The notes: generated by a model from the sequence alone, not told the origin. Shown: positions 1-10,675, counted from the first letter of the stretch. The stretch: 64,000 bases of DNA from Drechmeria coniospora (GCF_001625195.1 NC_054389.1:1364001-1428000); one strand, 5' to 3'. Program-made: numbers and translations.

Positions 1-522
1 AGACGAGCGTCATGGGCAAAATATTTGCCAGCATCTGCATTTGAAGGGGCCATATCGACGGGGCGCGGCCGCTGGATCGGCTCGAGTGTATATGCGGCTG
101 CCTGTCTGCCTGGCTGTTGCTGGCGTCGAAGCTGATGTGGACGCGGCAGGCGCGACGCGACGACCCTGGCGATGGCGGGATTTCCTTTTCAGAGGGACAT
201 GCAAACGGGCATTTCGGGTTGTGACGCGGGATGGGGACTGCAGGAGAGCAAGCAAGCGCAGGCTGGGCCTTGGTCGAGGCTCGTGTCGGGAGCGATTGGC
301 GTGCGCAGCTGGCCACGAAGCTGGTGAGGATGAAGCTGACGATGAGGCTGCAACGTCGCCAGCGTGCGTGCAGGCACCACAGGCGCTACTTCATTGGCTT
401 CAGTGCCGTTGACCATTGAACGGCCAGCCATGACTGGGGACCGCGTTTGTTTACTTTCGGATTTTTATGGGGCAAGCTGCAACAGTGGTCATCACAGTAC
501 TTAGGTAATAGGTTGTACATGT
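1..522. other. Left edge of window, no gene seen
   Basis: GC-rich sequence to about 430, then AT-richer. The open frames here (for example 41-412 on + and 189-431 on -) are Arg/Ala/Cys-rich, lack recognisable motifs and overlap each other on both strands, as chance frames in GC-rich DNA do. A gene lying mostly left of the window cannot be excluded. Confidence 0.5.
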
Positions 523-590
523 AATCGTGCCACGCCCCACCTAAAGGTGGTGCTCATTATACCACAACGGTGTTACAGAGCCCATCTATT

Positions 591-756
591 TAGTATGCCT
601 GAGAACAAGGAATTAGCAATAGCTATTAAGACTATCCCGGCCGATAGTCGATATATACCTGCCTTCCTTATACTATCCGGGTGTGACGTCCGGGCTTTCC
701 CAAGGGATAAACCTAGGATCGGGTTTATGTTGGCAGAAAGATCAGGGCGTCTCTGA
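591..756 (+). pseudogene. Possible DDE (pogo-like) transposase fragment
   Basis: The frame contains ENKELAIAIKTIP followed by a stretch ending IPAFLILSG. This resembles, from memory, the segment of fungal pogo/Fot-type DDE transposases that reads roughly ENRELVTxIExxSAxG then IPxFLIxxG. Only some 55 residues survive, with no start and no catalytic DDE triad, and the surrounding DNA is AT-rich. It sits about 45 bases inside the left inverted repeat. It is a relic at best, and the family assignment is weak. Confidence 0.3.
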
Positions 757-1174
757 GCAATAAGTTGAACGTTGGTGATAGGTTATAATAAACCGTAACC
801 AAGTAAGCGTGTAGTTGACACTTGTATTGAACGCTGGCTAGCTATCTAAAGGAGTGACTATGGAGGAGATTTATATATATGACTGTATGTTATGGACCAG
901 TCCTGCTCAGGCTGAGCGTGGTTGTTGCTCCTTACAGGATCAGTTGATCCCATCCGATCCGGCTGCATGCGCATCGCTCCGACCATTGTTCCGTGATGGC
1001 GCCGTTACGTGCGGTGGCAACGACCCATAATGCGGCCTACGTTGCCAGGGACGTAACATGATGTCCCTTCTCCATTGGTCTTGTCCTCAAGATCCTTGCT
1101 TGCGTTATACAGTCATGTATCGCTGATCTGTAAGGTGCGACAGCCCCTCATTTCCACGATGTCCTGCTCACATC
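757..1174. other. Intergenic, no feature recognised
   Basis: AT-rich to about 900 and then more balanced sequence with no credible reading frame. It continues the decayed character of the preceding segment. Confidence 0.4.
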
Positions 1175-1745
1175 ATGTCTAGTCGCGTCGAGAAAACGAA
1201 GTCTGGTTCTTCAAGGAAGACTCTTGCGCGTCGAGCCCTAGCGATATTCATCGAAGAATTTGGGTTTGAAATGCCCTCTTGCTCATCCTGCCGCGTTAAT
1301 CGACGTACTTGTCTCGTTGCGGAAGGGAAAAGTCGGTGCGGCGAGTGTGTTGCGCGGGGCTACACTCGTTGCAATGTCGGCGGAATAGACACGGCGGCTG
1401 CCGTGCCCTGCTGATGGGTTTTTAGACAATCGTGTGATCCGAGAGAAGGATCGTCTCGCTCGTCAATATAAGCAGGTCGAAGAGGCCCTAGAGGAGGCTA
1501 TGGCTCGTTTGCAGTGTATCCGAAAACAAGAAATCTTCGCTGAAATGGTTGCCCGTAGTGTTGAGAGTATGGATGAGTTGGATGCGGAGGAACGTCGAGA
1601 GGTCGAAGCGGCAGTGAACGCACTGCCGACAGATACTTTATCGAGCATCGACTGGGCTTCTCTCGAGCTTCCGGAGGAGTTCATTCTCGGTCCTAGCCCT
1701 GGTGATACCGCTCAAACGACGGCAGGCGGCTTGTCGAATTCGTAA
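1175..1745 (+). pseudogene. Cysteine-rich, coiled-coil protein gene broken by a frameshift
   Basis: Two adjacent frames appear to be one gene. Frame one (1175-1414, 79 codons) has a zinc-cluster-like cysteine pattern: CSSC, then a C nine residues on, CGEC, and a final C after the YTR segment. Frame two (open from about 1401 to 1745) has a basic/acidic helical segment beginning IREKDRLARQYKQVEEALEE, then a Ser/Thr/Gly tail. A C(x2)C...C(x2)C...C block followed directly by such a helix matches, from memory, a multicopy family of Hypocreales genomes often found near repeats. The frames differ by one register around 1375-1415. A tract resembling a branch site and acceptor (CTGATGGGTTTTTAG) ends at 1425, but no upstream GT in the needed phase preserves the cysteines, so a frameshift is the better reading. 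Function unknown. Confidence 0.5.
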
Positions 1746-1862
1746 AGGGTTTGTTGCGATTTGTGATAATGTTTCCGAGTTGTTCAGCCGCTAGTTTGTC
1801 AAATTTCATCAACGCCTTTGGTCTGACATCATTCCCTGCTCCCTTTGCTCGTCCCGATTTTC

Positions 1863-2414
1863 TCACAGCATTATGGCACGGGCAACGGCAGCGACGCCAA
1901 CAATAACGGCGCCCGGTATGGCCAAAATGCCAGCTGCATTACTCTTGGCCGTTGTGCTAGCTGTACTCCCCGCAGTCGCTGTTGCACCAGTAACGGTGGC
2001 ACCGGCGGCGGGGAGTTTATTGGCACCGGCGGTAATGGTTACGGGGTATATAGACGACTTATAGCCGAACATCTCCGTCGAGGAGACAGTTCCGGACCTC
2101 GTGGCTTGGCAGCTGGCAACATCTTTACCGGCGTCCAGCTTGCAATTGCCTTCCTCCGTTAGACCTGCGTCGTCGCTTAACACCCATGTCGAGGGACCTT
2201 GCGCCACATGCCAGGTCTGCACTCCGTAATCCGTAATGCTAGTACCGGCGAGATAGCACTTGAAAGAGTAGGTTGTGGCCTCGGCACCGACATTGACGAC
2301 GGATCCGTCGCACGGCTGGGGACGACTCTGGGGAATAAACACCGAGACGGTAGTGCGATCGGCGGCGGCGGCGAGGGCGGCGGAAGCCACCAGTACAGTA
2401 ATTGTTGATCGCAT
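1863..2414 (-). CDS. Small secreted GPI-anchored-type surface protein
   Basis: Single exon, 183 residues, starting at the ATG at 2414. The frame is open upstream to 2624, but that extension lacks a signal and reads like leader sequence, whereas the internal Met is followed at once by a good secretion signal (MRSTITVLVASAALAAAADR). The mature part has four cysteines (QPCDG, FKCY, GNCK, ASCQ), able to form two disulfides. It is followed by a Gly/Ala/Thr/Ser-rich linker and a hydrophobic C-terminal tail (GILAIPGAVIVGVAAVARA), the layout of a GPI-anchored cell-wall or plasma-membrane protein. No enzymatic motif is visible. It resembles the many uncharacterised GPI proteins of filamentous fungi. 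It lies inside the inverted-repeat pair, so it may be host DNA invaded by repeats or carried with them. Confidence 0.75.
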   Translation of the reverse strand: MRSTITVLVASAALAAAADRTTVSVFIPQSRPQPCDGSVVNVGAEATTYSFKCYLAGTSITDYGVQTWHVAQGPSTWVLSDDAGLTEEGNCKLDAGKDVASCQATRSGTVSSTEMFGYKSSIYPVTITAGANKLPAAGATVTGATATAGSTASTTAKSNAAGILAIPGAVIVGVAAVARAIML

Positions 2415-3176
2415 TTCGATGTATAGAATTGATATTCTTTCTTCTCCTTCTCTTTTTTGGTAAGAATGCCTTGCCGGGATCTTCCTTTTATGAAGGACCC
2501 TGTCAGGGGAAATGACTCGCAAGGAGCTGCCAAGGCGCTGAGGGCTTATCCTTTGAATTGAGTGGCTGATTCCGAAACAGGCTATGTTGCAGTTGTGAGT
2601 AAGGGGCTCGTATAACAAGATCAAAGTTTGGGCGCAGATCTCAATGCCGGATCAGTGGTGGAGGCGCTGTTGGTGGAATTGTCGCAGCAGTGTACGACAA
2701 GGCGTTAGGTTTTCGAGCGGTTCCCAAGTGTTTTCTTCCGGTCCGTATCCTTTCGTGCTGGCTCCAATAATAAGATACAAAAGATTGGATGAATTCGCAT
2801 AGTCTTTGGTAGCGAAAGTTTGTAGTTAACCTGTGCCTATAGGTCTGCGATAAAAATGGCGGTCTTTATACTATAAAACGATATTAGATTTAAATCTATT
2901 GTTAAAGTGGCTATAGCAGTAATGTGCCCGGTGCGGTCATGAGTATGATGCAATAGAGGAAAGAGGGGGTAAGCCCGGACTAGGGCTATAACGAATTATG
3001 GATCGTAAGATAGGGCAGAATCAATCTATTAATGTTCTTCTTAATGATATTATTGCCTGTAGGTGTCCTCTGCGCCTGCTTAAATAGGCGTAGATGTAAT
3101 AGACCCCCTTACGTAACTAACTACCCGGGCTTTAACCCCCTTGCAGGCCCGTTAGCGCGTCGGCGCGACAGAGTAT
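2415..3176. other. Upstream region of the surface-protein gene merging into AT-rich relic DNA
   Basis: Bases 2415-2760 are the presumed leader and promoter of the minus-strand surface-protein gene. From about 2760 the sequence is AT-rich and TA-rich, with stops in all frames and a perfect 14-base palindrome, TAGATTTAAATCTA, near 2885. This suggests old, mutated repeat DNA. No gene seen. Confidence 0.45.
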
Positions 3177-3204
3177 TACCTTTAGGTAGGGCGTGGCACG
3201 ATTT

Positions 3205-4020
3205 CTTGGTGCAAGTACTTATAGTAAGTGCTTAGTCTGCACGGAGTAATTCCGGAGTATCACAACTGTACGGAGTATACGGAGGCACTTACTTAGGCAC
3301 TTGTACGTACTTGTAGGTATACCTACCTACTCAGGTACACTGTAATAATACATGCTGTGCTTGAGTACATGTGCATGCCATAGAAGCTGTATCTGCCAGG
3401 CTGATGGTACAAGCACTGTAGGTGTATCCGTACTAGGTACCTAGTACCTAAGTATGCGCAACAATCTGCATGAACTTTTCTGCACAGCACAGTACAGTAG
3501 GCACAAGTGCTAAGGGTAGTACCTTGGCCTGCACTGACCAATACCTGCGAGAACGAAGGGGGGGTCGGCAGGTACTGCAAGTACAGCGCTGCACAAGCAC
3601 CGACTGTAAGTAAGTGCTTACTGTATAAGTACTAGGTACAAGTACGGAGTTCGGAGTACAGCACTAGGTTAGCAGGCACGATTCGATACAAGTACAAATA
3701 GGTTCCTACTATTATTAGCATCAGCACGCCGTAACTCAAGGTACTATTACTAGGTATTAAGGAGTACGGAGTACTGTGCTTGGTTGAAGTCGACAAACGG
3801 TGTATGTACGGGTGCATTGCAGGTTAGGAATGCAGCCAAACAGGAGGCGATGGACCAGGTGTTGTACATGCAGTAGATTTCTGTTATACATACGAATCGC
3901 TTAGTACAGTGTTGGTAGTAATTGGCCGTGAGGCATGTCCCATCAAGTACCGTACATGTACGGAGTACGGAGCAAAGTACCTACTTACCTAGGTATGCAT
4001 CATGTGCAATGTACACGTAG
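3205..4020. repeat. GTAC-word island A
   Basis: About 800 bases packed with palindromic short words around GTAC: TACGGAGTA and its complement TACTCCGTA, AAGTACTT, TACATGTA, TAGGTAC. No coding potential. It begins immediately to the right of the inverted repeat ending at 3202 and runs almost to the 3' end of the CoA-binding gene. Confidence 0.8.
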
Positions 4021-4156
4021 GGGACGATGGATTCTTCCAATGCTGGCTGCGAGCTCGTCCAACTGCTAGTAAGGGCAGACACGCTACTTGTACTCGGTAC
4101 ATCAAGCTATGCGACGAATGCAATGCGTTCCGTTTTCTCGCTCGTCGTCGCAACGG

Positions 4157-4716
4157 TCACAGCCTCCCCGCATCCTTCAACGCTCTCTCGCCGTCGACGA
4201 GGACGCACCAACCCTCGGTCCCCCGTCCGCCATCCCCGTAAACGACGGAGTCGAAGGCGCCATCGGCCAGCGCCACCTCGAGGACGGCTTCGTCAAACGT
4301 GCCCGGCTGCATCCAGAGCGACCGGACGCCGACCTTCTTCGCCTCCTCCAGGACGCCGAGGGTGACTGCTGGGTGGGTGATGATGGACACCGCCGTCTTC
4401 TCGGGGTTCGGCAGGGCCGACAGGTTCGGAAGCGTCGGGTACTCTTCGGTCCCTACCGTCACATGAGACGAGCCCGGGTTGATGGGCGTCACGTCGAGTT
4501 TGTGATGGAGATACCATGCGTAGACTTGGGCCGCCCTTGTCAGCGTAATGGGGCTCGACTTTTCCGCCGCCGCGGCCATTCATTCTGGATAATTGTCCAT
4601 CATTCGTTACCTTTGTGACCGAACTTGGCCGGGTTGGAGCTGGCTCCCACCACGGCGAACGCGGGCGTGGCAAAGAATTTGCGTGCCGCGGCATCCGTCG
4701 CCTTGACCATGGTCAT
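4157..4716 (-). CDS. CoA-binding (Rossmann-fold) domain protein
   Basis: Two exons: 4716-4611 and 4524-4157, with an 86-base intron (donor GTAACG, acceptor AAG), giving 157 residues. The spliced start reads MTMVKATDAAARKFFATPAF, then VVGASSNP and KFGHK-VYAWYL. VVGAS.NP is the glycine-rich turn of the CoA_binding_2 family (bacterial YccU type), and INPGSS, SIITHPAVT and LWMQPGTFDE are the later conserved blocks. Length is normal for this single-domain family. Members bind CoA or a related nucleotide; the cellular role in fungi is unknown. The junction restores the conserved GHKV, which supports the model; without splicing the N-terminal strand of the fold is missing. Its 3' end abuts GTAC island A. 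Confidence 0.85.
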
Positions 4717-5408
4717 TGTGGTTGTTGGTCGCGCGGGGGGTGACTGTGAAGCAGGGAGATGATGTATTTGTACTCGGTACGGCGTGCTGTGCTGTACCCG
4801 TATTATATATTGGGCGCTGCTGGGACGGACGGTGGGACGCTAGGTAAGGTAAGCAAGAAATAATTGCAGATGCACCACTAATTACCACTCACTGTAAGTA
4901 CGTGTATAGTACAGTACAGTGTACTGTAGACGACACCTCCGTCGTGGCCAACTTTACGGTTGAAAGTCAGATGAGGAGGAGGGATTTGAAGTACGGTTTC
5001 CGTAGTACGTGCGGAGTGGGAGCACATGAGTGAGTTCGCGCACACGTCATCCTCCGCTCCGACAATACCAACTACCTCCGTCATACTGGCGGGGTTTATT
5101 GTTCCGAGCGTAGCATGGCATGGCCCAGCATGGCATGGCATGGTGGCATGGCACGGCACAGCGAGCCTACTGCCGACGCCGACGCGATGGCGTAATTAAA
5201 CCCGAGACCGGCCGAGCGAGCCCAACTTCACCTGCGGATTAATTGACCATCATGATTGAATCATCATGTCAATATAAACTCCTGACAAGACCACAACGCA
5301 AAACAGAGAAATCGTACAATCTACATACTACCTGCGTAGTACTTACACCGGCCAGGTAGCAGTGTCAGTAGTATTGCATACAGCATAGTCACAAATTGCC
5401 ACTGCACA
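4717..5408. other. Divergent promoter region between the CoA-binding gene and the methyltransferase
   Basis: The two genes are transcribed away from this 0.7 kb gap. Scattered GTAC words occur at 4769-4800 and 4895-4930, and a short pentamer-like repeat at 5103-5155. No open frame is credible. Confidence 0.6.
5103..5155. repeat. Imperfect GGCAT short tandem repeat
   Basis: Repeated GCATG/GGCATGG units interrupted by CCCA and GTG. Simple-sequence DNA in a divergent promoter region; no function evident. Confidence 0.7.
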
Positions 5409-6458
5409 ATGTCTCTGTTTGGGTACGTCTCTAATTTCTTGGGCAGTCCGTTTGAAGTTGTAGCCTCCCTCCCCCCGCCTTCCCCCCCCCTCGCTGGACA
5501 ATGACCAAGAGCCTACAGCTTGCAGAGGATTCTGACATACGGCAGAAGAGCAACCTTCTCGGCGGCGGGCTACGCAGCTGCAAGACCGGCGTATCCGGCC
5601 AGTCTCTTCAAGGCGATTTTAGCACATCATCAGGGCCAACGACGCACCGATACCGGCTTGCTCTTGGACCTCGGTTGCGGCCACGGGCTGATTGCGAGAG
5701 AGATGAGCGCCCATTTCGGCCAGGTCGTCGGACTCGACCCCAGCGCCGGCATGATCGAGCAAGCATCTTCGACGACGCACGAGGCCAACGTCACGTTTCG
5801 TCAAGGCGGCAGCGAGGACCTCTCGTTCCTGCCTGACAAGGCCGTCGACATGGTCGTCTCGGGCCAGGCTGCCCACTGGTTCGATTACGCCAAGGCCTGG
5901 CCGGAGCTCGCTCGGGTGGTCAAGCCCGGCGGGTCGCTCGCCTTCTGGGGCTACAAGGACAACATCCTCGTCGGCCACGCTCGCGCCAACAGGATATTCG
6001 ACCAGTTCTGCTACGGCGATGGCGACGTCGCCGCTGGCGTCGAAAGCCTGAATCGCTACTGGGAGCAGCCGGGGCGCGACAAGGTCCGCAACCTGCTGCG
6101 GGATGTGGAGCCGCCGGCGAAGGAGTGGCAGGAGGTGAAGCGTATCCTGTACGACGTCGGCGCCGACACGACAGAGATTCCCGACGGCGAGAGGGCGTGG
6201 ATGCGGATGCGGCTCAACCTGGGTGCCTTGGAGGCGTACGTGCGCACCTTTAGCGCCTTCCAGGGCTGGCGGGACGCGCATCCCGAGGCGAGAAGCCGGG
6301 ACGAGGGTGGCGAGGGAGACATTGCCGACATGCTCATGGATCGCATCGTCGAGTCGGAGCCGGAATGGAAGGCCATGGGGGCGCGGTGGAGGGAGGCCGA
6401 AGCCGAGACGGTCTGGGGCACCTACATTCTCTTGGCGAGAAGGAGCGAGGAGAGGTGA
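5409..6458 (+). CDS. SAM-dependent methyltransferase, trans-aconitate/Crg1-like
   Basis: Two exons, 5409-5422 and 5546-6458, with a 123-base intron (donor GTACGT, acceptor GGCAG), giving 308 residues. The 14-base first exon encodes MSLFG, and the splice yields MSLFGRATFSAAGYAAARPAYP, the characteristic N-terminus of this fungal family. Residues 43-52 (LLLDLGCGHG) are the SAM-binding motif I, followed by VVGLDPSAGMI (motif II acidic residue) and SGQAAHWFD. These place it with class I methyltransferases of the trans-aconitate 3-methyltransferase/Crg1/Tmt1 type, probably cytosolic. The substrate cannot be told from sequence; Crg1 homologues methylate small carboxylic acids or detoxify drugs. An alternative acceptor three bases downstream would delete one residue. 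Confidence 0.85.
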
Positions 6459-6654
6459 GGAGAAGGGGGAGGGGGGAGGCGAGAAAATGAGGCTGCTGCC
6501 GACGGACGACTTGATACTGTCGATTGTGCCGAGGCGCGACACAGTTGAGTTGGGCAGGGCAACTGCCTTGCGGCCTCGAATGTGCTTGCTGTACCTGCAC
6601 TTGGCACCGAAGGGATCGAGCACGAGAGGGACGGTATGATTCGTTCATTCCATG
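6459..6654. other. 3' flank of the methyltransferase gene
   Basis: G/A-rich sequence directly after the stop, presumably 3' UTR and terminator. Nothing else seen. Confidence 0.4.
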
Positions 6655-7450
6655 ACTGGTTGTAGTACAAGTCCTTGAAACCGACTGCTCAGCTTTCGTA
6701 ACCGATTCGTAACCGACATACAGTACTTATGCTCAGCTCGTGCGGGCTCAGGACTCCGTACTGTACCCTTACCTACGTGTATAGGTACTTGTACACCCAA
6801 GCGTGCACTCGTAGTCTCGTATTACTATTCCGTACAAATGCTTAGGTCTATTGTGAATACCAAGTGTTTACAGTACTTACTTAAGTACTTTGCATGCAGT
6901 GTCCAAGTATCAAGCATTACTCCGTACAGCAAATTTCGTTTCAGTACGGAGTGCAAGTACGTATGACAACAGAGCACAAGTGCATGTGCTTAGCTGTGTT
7001 ACTTTGTGAAGACATGTGCAGAAAGCATGCACAAAAGTGTACATGTGAATAATGAAATCGTCGGCTTACCTTTGGACGGAGCTTGCTCATATTGTGCAGT
7101 AGGTGCACTTCTGTACAAGTACATTGTGCACGGTGGTGGTGGCGGCTGAATACAAGCCAAGCGCACCAGGGCCAAGCCTGCATTAATTATTACCTGAAAC
7201 CAAACAGATACTCCGCTCCGCAATGCTTCGTACATGAAAACCTACTGGATTATATCATGCAAGTACGGATTAATACTGAGTGCATGTACGGAGTACTATC
7301 CATACTCCGAACAAGTACTGTGTCACAAGTATAATTACTTGTATGCATGCGCATGCAGACGTGGTGAACAATTAAATGCGCAAGTGCTCCGTACACCGAC
7401 TGTACTGTTGGCTGCCGTTGGTACAAGCAAGTACCCAAAGGTACCGGCGT
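6655..7450. repeat. GTAC-word island B
   Basis: Dense GTAC-centred words (TACTCCGTAC, AAGTACTT, CAAGTACG) fill the gap between the methyltransferase terminator and the myosin light chain promoter. Many short frames occur on both strands, all Cys/Tyr/Ser-rich, as expected from GTAC words. Confidence 0.8.
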
Positions 7451-7871
7451 TGCTTCTTCCGTTGCCCCGTCAGCTCCGGACCCAGCACGGCACCGCCCAC
7501 CCAAGGGGGGAAATTGGCAACCACTGGCCAAGCTGCGAGGCGGTCGCTCAGTGGCAGGAGGGACGTGGGGCCCAGCGACTCGGGGGACCTGGGCAGGGAC
7601 TAAGCGATACTTGCCTATACTTACGCTTCTGTTGTTGACCAGGACACTGCTTCCGTAGCGGTAACCGAAGGGAAACTCCTTTTCCCCTCTCGCAACACCG
7701 CAATTCCATCATCGACATTGCCTCAACCTGTCGGTACGCACCCTCGGCCAAGCTCCTCTCCCTTCGCCAGCGCGCCCCGAGAGCAAGTACCGGTAGTTGC
7801 CCTCGACCCCAAGGGAGAACTAGCGTCTTCGTCGCCTGCCGGCCCCCCCCCTTTCCCGCAGCGATCTGGAA
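7451..7871 (+). promoter_or_regulatory. Presumed promoter and leader of the myosin light chain gene
   Basis: CT-rich tracts (for example 7680-7790) and a C-run at 7845 precede the proposed ATG. No TATA box stands out. Assignment rests on position only. Confidence 0.35.
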
Positions 7872-8891
7872 ATGGTGAGTTGCCCTAGCACCCGGTGCCC
7901 AGCGCAGCAGCAGGCAGTAAACAATGTGCCCCGCGAGTTGGCGCCCGGCGACTTGATTCGCCAACGCCGTCCCTCCTCCCAATTCGCCCATCCCACGCCT
8001 CATCCTCATGCAACTGCTGGCCACGGATTTCCTCGCACGAACCGTCGTCATCCACCTGCGCCGCGCCCGACAGCCCAACACGCAGCACGCAGCCCCCGAA
8101 CCCCCAACGCTCTGCTCCGTTCTGCTCTGCTCCTTTCTGCTCCGCGCCGCCGCACCACGCCTCTCGTTCCGCCTCTGCACGCCTCGCAACGCCGCCGTTG
8201 GAGCGAGGAGCAATGACCATGTCTTCTAACCAATACGATTCGCAGGCCTCGACCAACTACAAGGAGGCCTTTGCCCTCTTCGACAAGCGCGGCAATGGCC
8301 GCGTCACGGTGGACAGCCTCGGCGACCTGCTGCGCGCCTGCGGCCAGAACCCGACGCTCGCCGAGATCCAAGAGCTCGAGAAGAATGCGGGCAGTGATTG
8401 TGAGTGGCCGGCCTCTCGAAAGGGGGGCGGATCGGAGCCGCCGCTGACGGATGACTGACTGCCTCGCGCTGGGCGATAGTTGATTTCGAATCCTTCCAGC
8501 GCATCCTCAACCGCCCCGGCGGTTTCCGCGAACCTGGCGAACCCGAAGAGTACTGCCGCGGCTTCCAGGTCTTTGACAAGGACATGACGGGCTTCATCGG
8601 CGTCGGCCAGCTCAAGTACATCCTGACGAACCTCGGCGAGAAGATGACGGACGAGGAGGTGGACGAGCTACTCAAGGCCGTCGATACGAGCTCCGGCCAG
8701 GTCAACTACACCGGTACGTTGCAAGATGCCGCCTTCCGTTTGTCCTTTTCCGTTCCTGCTTTGGGGGGTGGGGGAGCATCCCTCGCTCTCTGCTGGCAGC
8801 ATCGTTGCTTGCCGCCACCGGCAGAGGTGCGAACGGGCTGCTGATGACCGTCGCTTTACCAGAACTTGTCCGGACCATTCTCGCCAATTAA
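7872..8891 (+). CDS. cdc4: EF-hand myosin essential light chain (Cdc4/Mlc1 type)
   Basis: Best model has four exons: 7872-7874, 8246-8399, 8480-8713 and 8863-8891, giving 139 residues, the usual family length. Exon 1 is only the ATG, followed at once by GTGAGT; the 371-base intron ends TTCTAACCAATACGATTCGCAG with a clear branch site. The protein begins MASTNYKEAFALFDKRGNGR and includes LLRACGQNPTLAEI, GFQVFDKDMTGFIGVGQL, LGEKMTDEEVDELL and the C-terminus ELVRTILAN. The EF-hand loops are mostly degenerate, as in essential light chains; the third (DKDMTGFIGVGQL) is closest to canonical. The product binds IQ motifs of myosin and acts in actomyosin ring assembly and cytokinesis. An alternative start at 8213 (MTMSSNQYDSQ) would read through the first splice acceptor and gives a longer, less conserved N-terminus. 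Confidence 0.88.
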
Positions 8892-9614
8892 GCGAGCTGC
8901 ACACACTCTCTCGGTTATTTTGCATCTGCGGGACGGTACGGCGCGCTCTGCTTGCGTTGTTTGGCGAGTTTTTTTTTTTGCGCACGTACACAAGTACATG
9001 AATATGTTTCGGGGGACGAGACGAGCGGAAGCCAGTCTCGGTACGATGCAGGCTTGCGCGTGTATGGATATGATTTGGCTGGCTGGCTGCCTCGGAGATG
9101 AATTGATTTGAATTGAAATGAACATTTACACTGCAGCAGGAATTGGAGCTGTGTTTGACTGCTTCACTCTGGTAGAACGGACGGAAGATGACCTTTGTTG
9201 TCAACGACGGGAGACGGAGTCGGAACAGAGTCGTATGCGGACTGGGCCGATGGTGTGTTGTCATTTGTGTTTGTTGCCTTTACCAGCGTGCATTCACCAG
9301 CGTGCACGACGATGGACTCTGTTGTCCCTCGCGACCGCGGCAAGCCACAGGAAGGCAAAGGAGCGTACGAGTAGGTTCTGCTGCGGGAGACCCGTGCTGC
9401 CGCCAGTCATGGTTGTGATTGTTGAGCGACTGCCATGCCCAGCTCTAGAGACAGTCGTAGCCGCTGCGACAGACGTTGAATTTCATTGCCATTAACGCGC
9501 GGCGATGAATCGTTAACGCGCTCTTTTGAGGGACCAGACGGCAAAAGTATCGCTACAAGTAATACTCTGCGTACCATTAACATTCACTCATTCCCCTCTT
9601 GCAGGCCTAATGAC
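8892..9614. other. 3' flank of the myosin light chain gene, no gene seen
   Basis: Mixed-composition sequence with no motif-bearing frame. It holds the presumed 3' UTR of the upstream gene. Confidence 0.5.
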
Positions 9615-10675
9615 GTTCCATACAATACTCCGTACGGTACTTACATGCAAGTGCTATTAATGTACAAGTACTCCGAAATTACGGATAAGCAATAAATACT
9701 AATAATAGCTTCCTTCCTTGCTGTACTGTACAGCAGCAGCTACTTACAGTACAAGTACTTGTACTTGTACCTACATGTACTGGAGAACGTACTGTACTGT
9801 ACTGTATAGTACTTACTGTACTGAGCACAAGTACGAGTGCACCCAAGTACAAGTATTTACAGTACAAGTGCAGTAATATCGCATGTCTGTGATCAAGTAC
9901 GGAGGATTACTTGTTCATGTTCACCGCTTACATTACTGTAAGTGGGGGGCACAGTGTATTATCCCACTACGGAGTACATTGTACATGTCTTGCAAGTATT
10001 TACATCTACAGTACTAGGAGTAACACCCAAGGTATAAGGATTGTTAACGAGGGGATGTTGCTTAACGACGAAAATGACAAGTTTCCAATTGAAGTAGGTC
10101 CCTAAACATCTGCTTGTAACCAGAATGTAGCATGCCACTGTTCTCTTCTATTGCATGCGAAGTGCTGAAGTACAGTTGGTTGTAGGTTAGGCTACTTGCA
10201 TTGTAAGTACTGTCCTTACGCCAACAAGTACATGCAAGTACTTAAGCAAGTGTACTTACTATACGAAGTACTTACTCCGTGCTCCATACTGACTTGTGCA
10301 ACATGCGAATGCGACTTCACCAAGTACATGTACAGGAGTTCTTTTTCCAAGTACTGTAGAACATACATGTACCTATTACTCCGTACTCCGTACAGTACTC
10401 CGTAAATACTTACTGCACAGCAAGTACTAGCAGTACAAGTTAGCAGTCCTTAAAGTAATAATTGTGCAATAGAAACACACCGTTACAGGTACCAAGTAGT
10501 TGCACTTGTACAGCAGGTGTACATGTATAAACAGTAACCGGACAACCAATCAGTACTGTACAGTACAGCATGGTTGACCCGCTCGTTAACCATCACCTGG
10601 CCATTGGGGTGTAAGAAAGTCTTGTACAGTTACCTACAGTGCTTGCTGCGTACCTGCTGCGTTCAAGTACATGGA
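9615..10675. repeat. GTAC-word island C
   Basis: Over 1 kb of GTAC-centred words. In the 60 bases from 10381 to 10440 I count five GTAC tetramers, against about 0.2 expected by chance. Local tandem runs occur, such as AAGTACTTGTACTTGTACCTACATGTAC near 9750. No coding potential. Confidence 0.8.

Larger units (their letters stand above)
523..3202. mobile_element. Decayed element bounded by 26-base terminal inverted repeats
   Basis: Bases 523-548 and the reverse complement of 3177-3202 match at 25 of 26 positions; both read AATCGTGCCACGCCC, one variable base (C or T), then ACCTAAAGGT. The sequence just inside each repeat is not shared, which argues against two inverted copies of one short MITE. 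Both inner flanks (about 550-900 and 2760-3175) are AT-rich and TA-rich with many stops, as expected for mutated repeat DNA. No clean target-site duplication is visible (TGTA on the left, TTCT on the right). What is seen is the repeat pair; that it bounds one cut-and-paste transposon, with the two gene-like segments inside, is inference. Confidence 0.4.

Noticed and set aside
5619..6623. 334-codon minus frame over the methyltransferase
   Set aside because: Antisense shadow; SAM-binding motif I lies on the plus strand.
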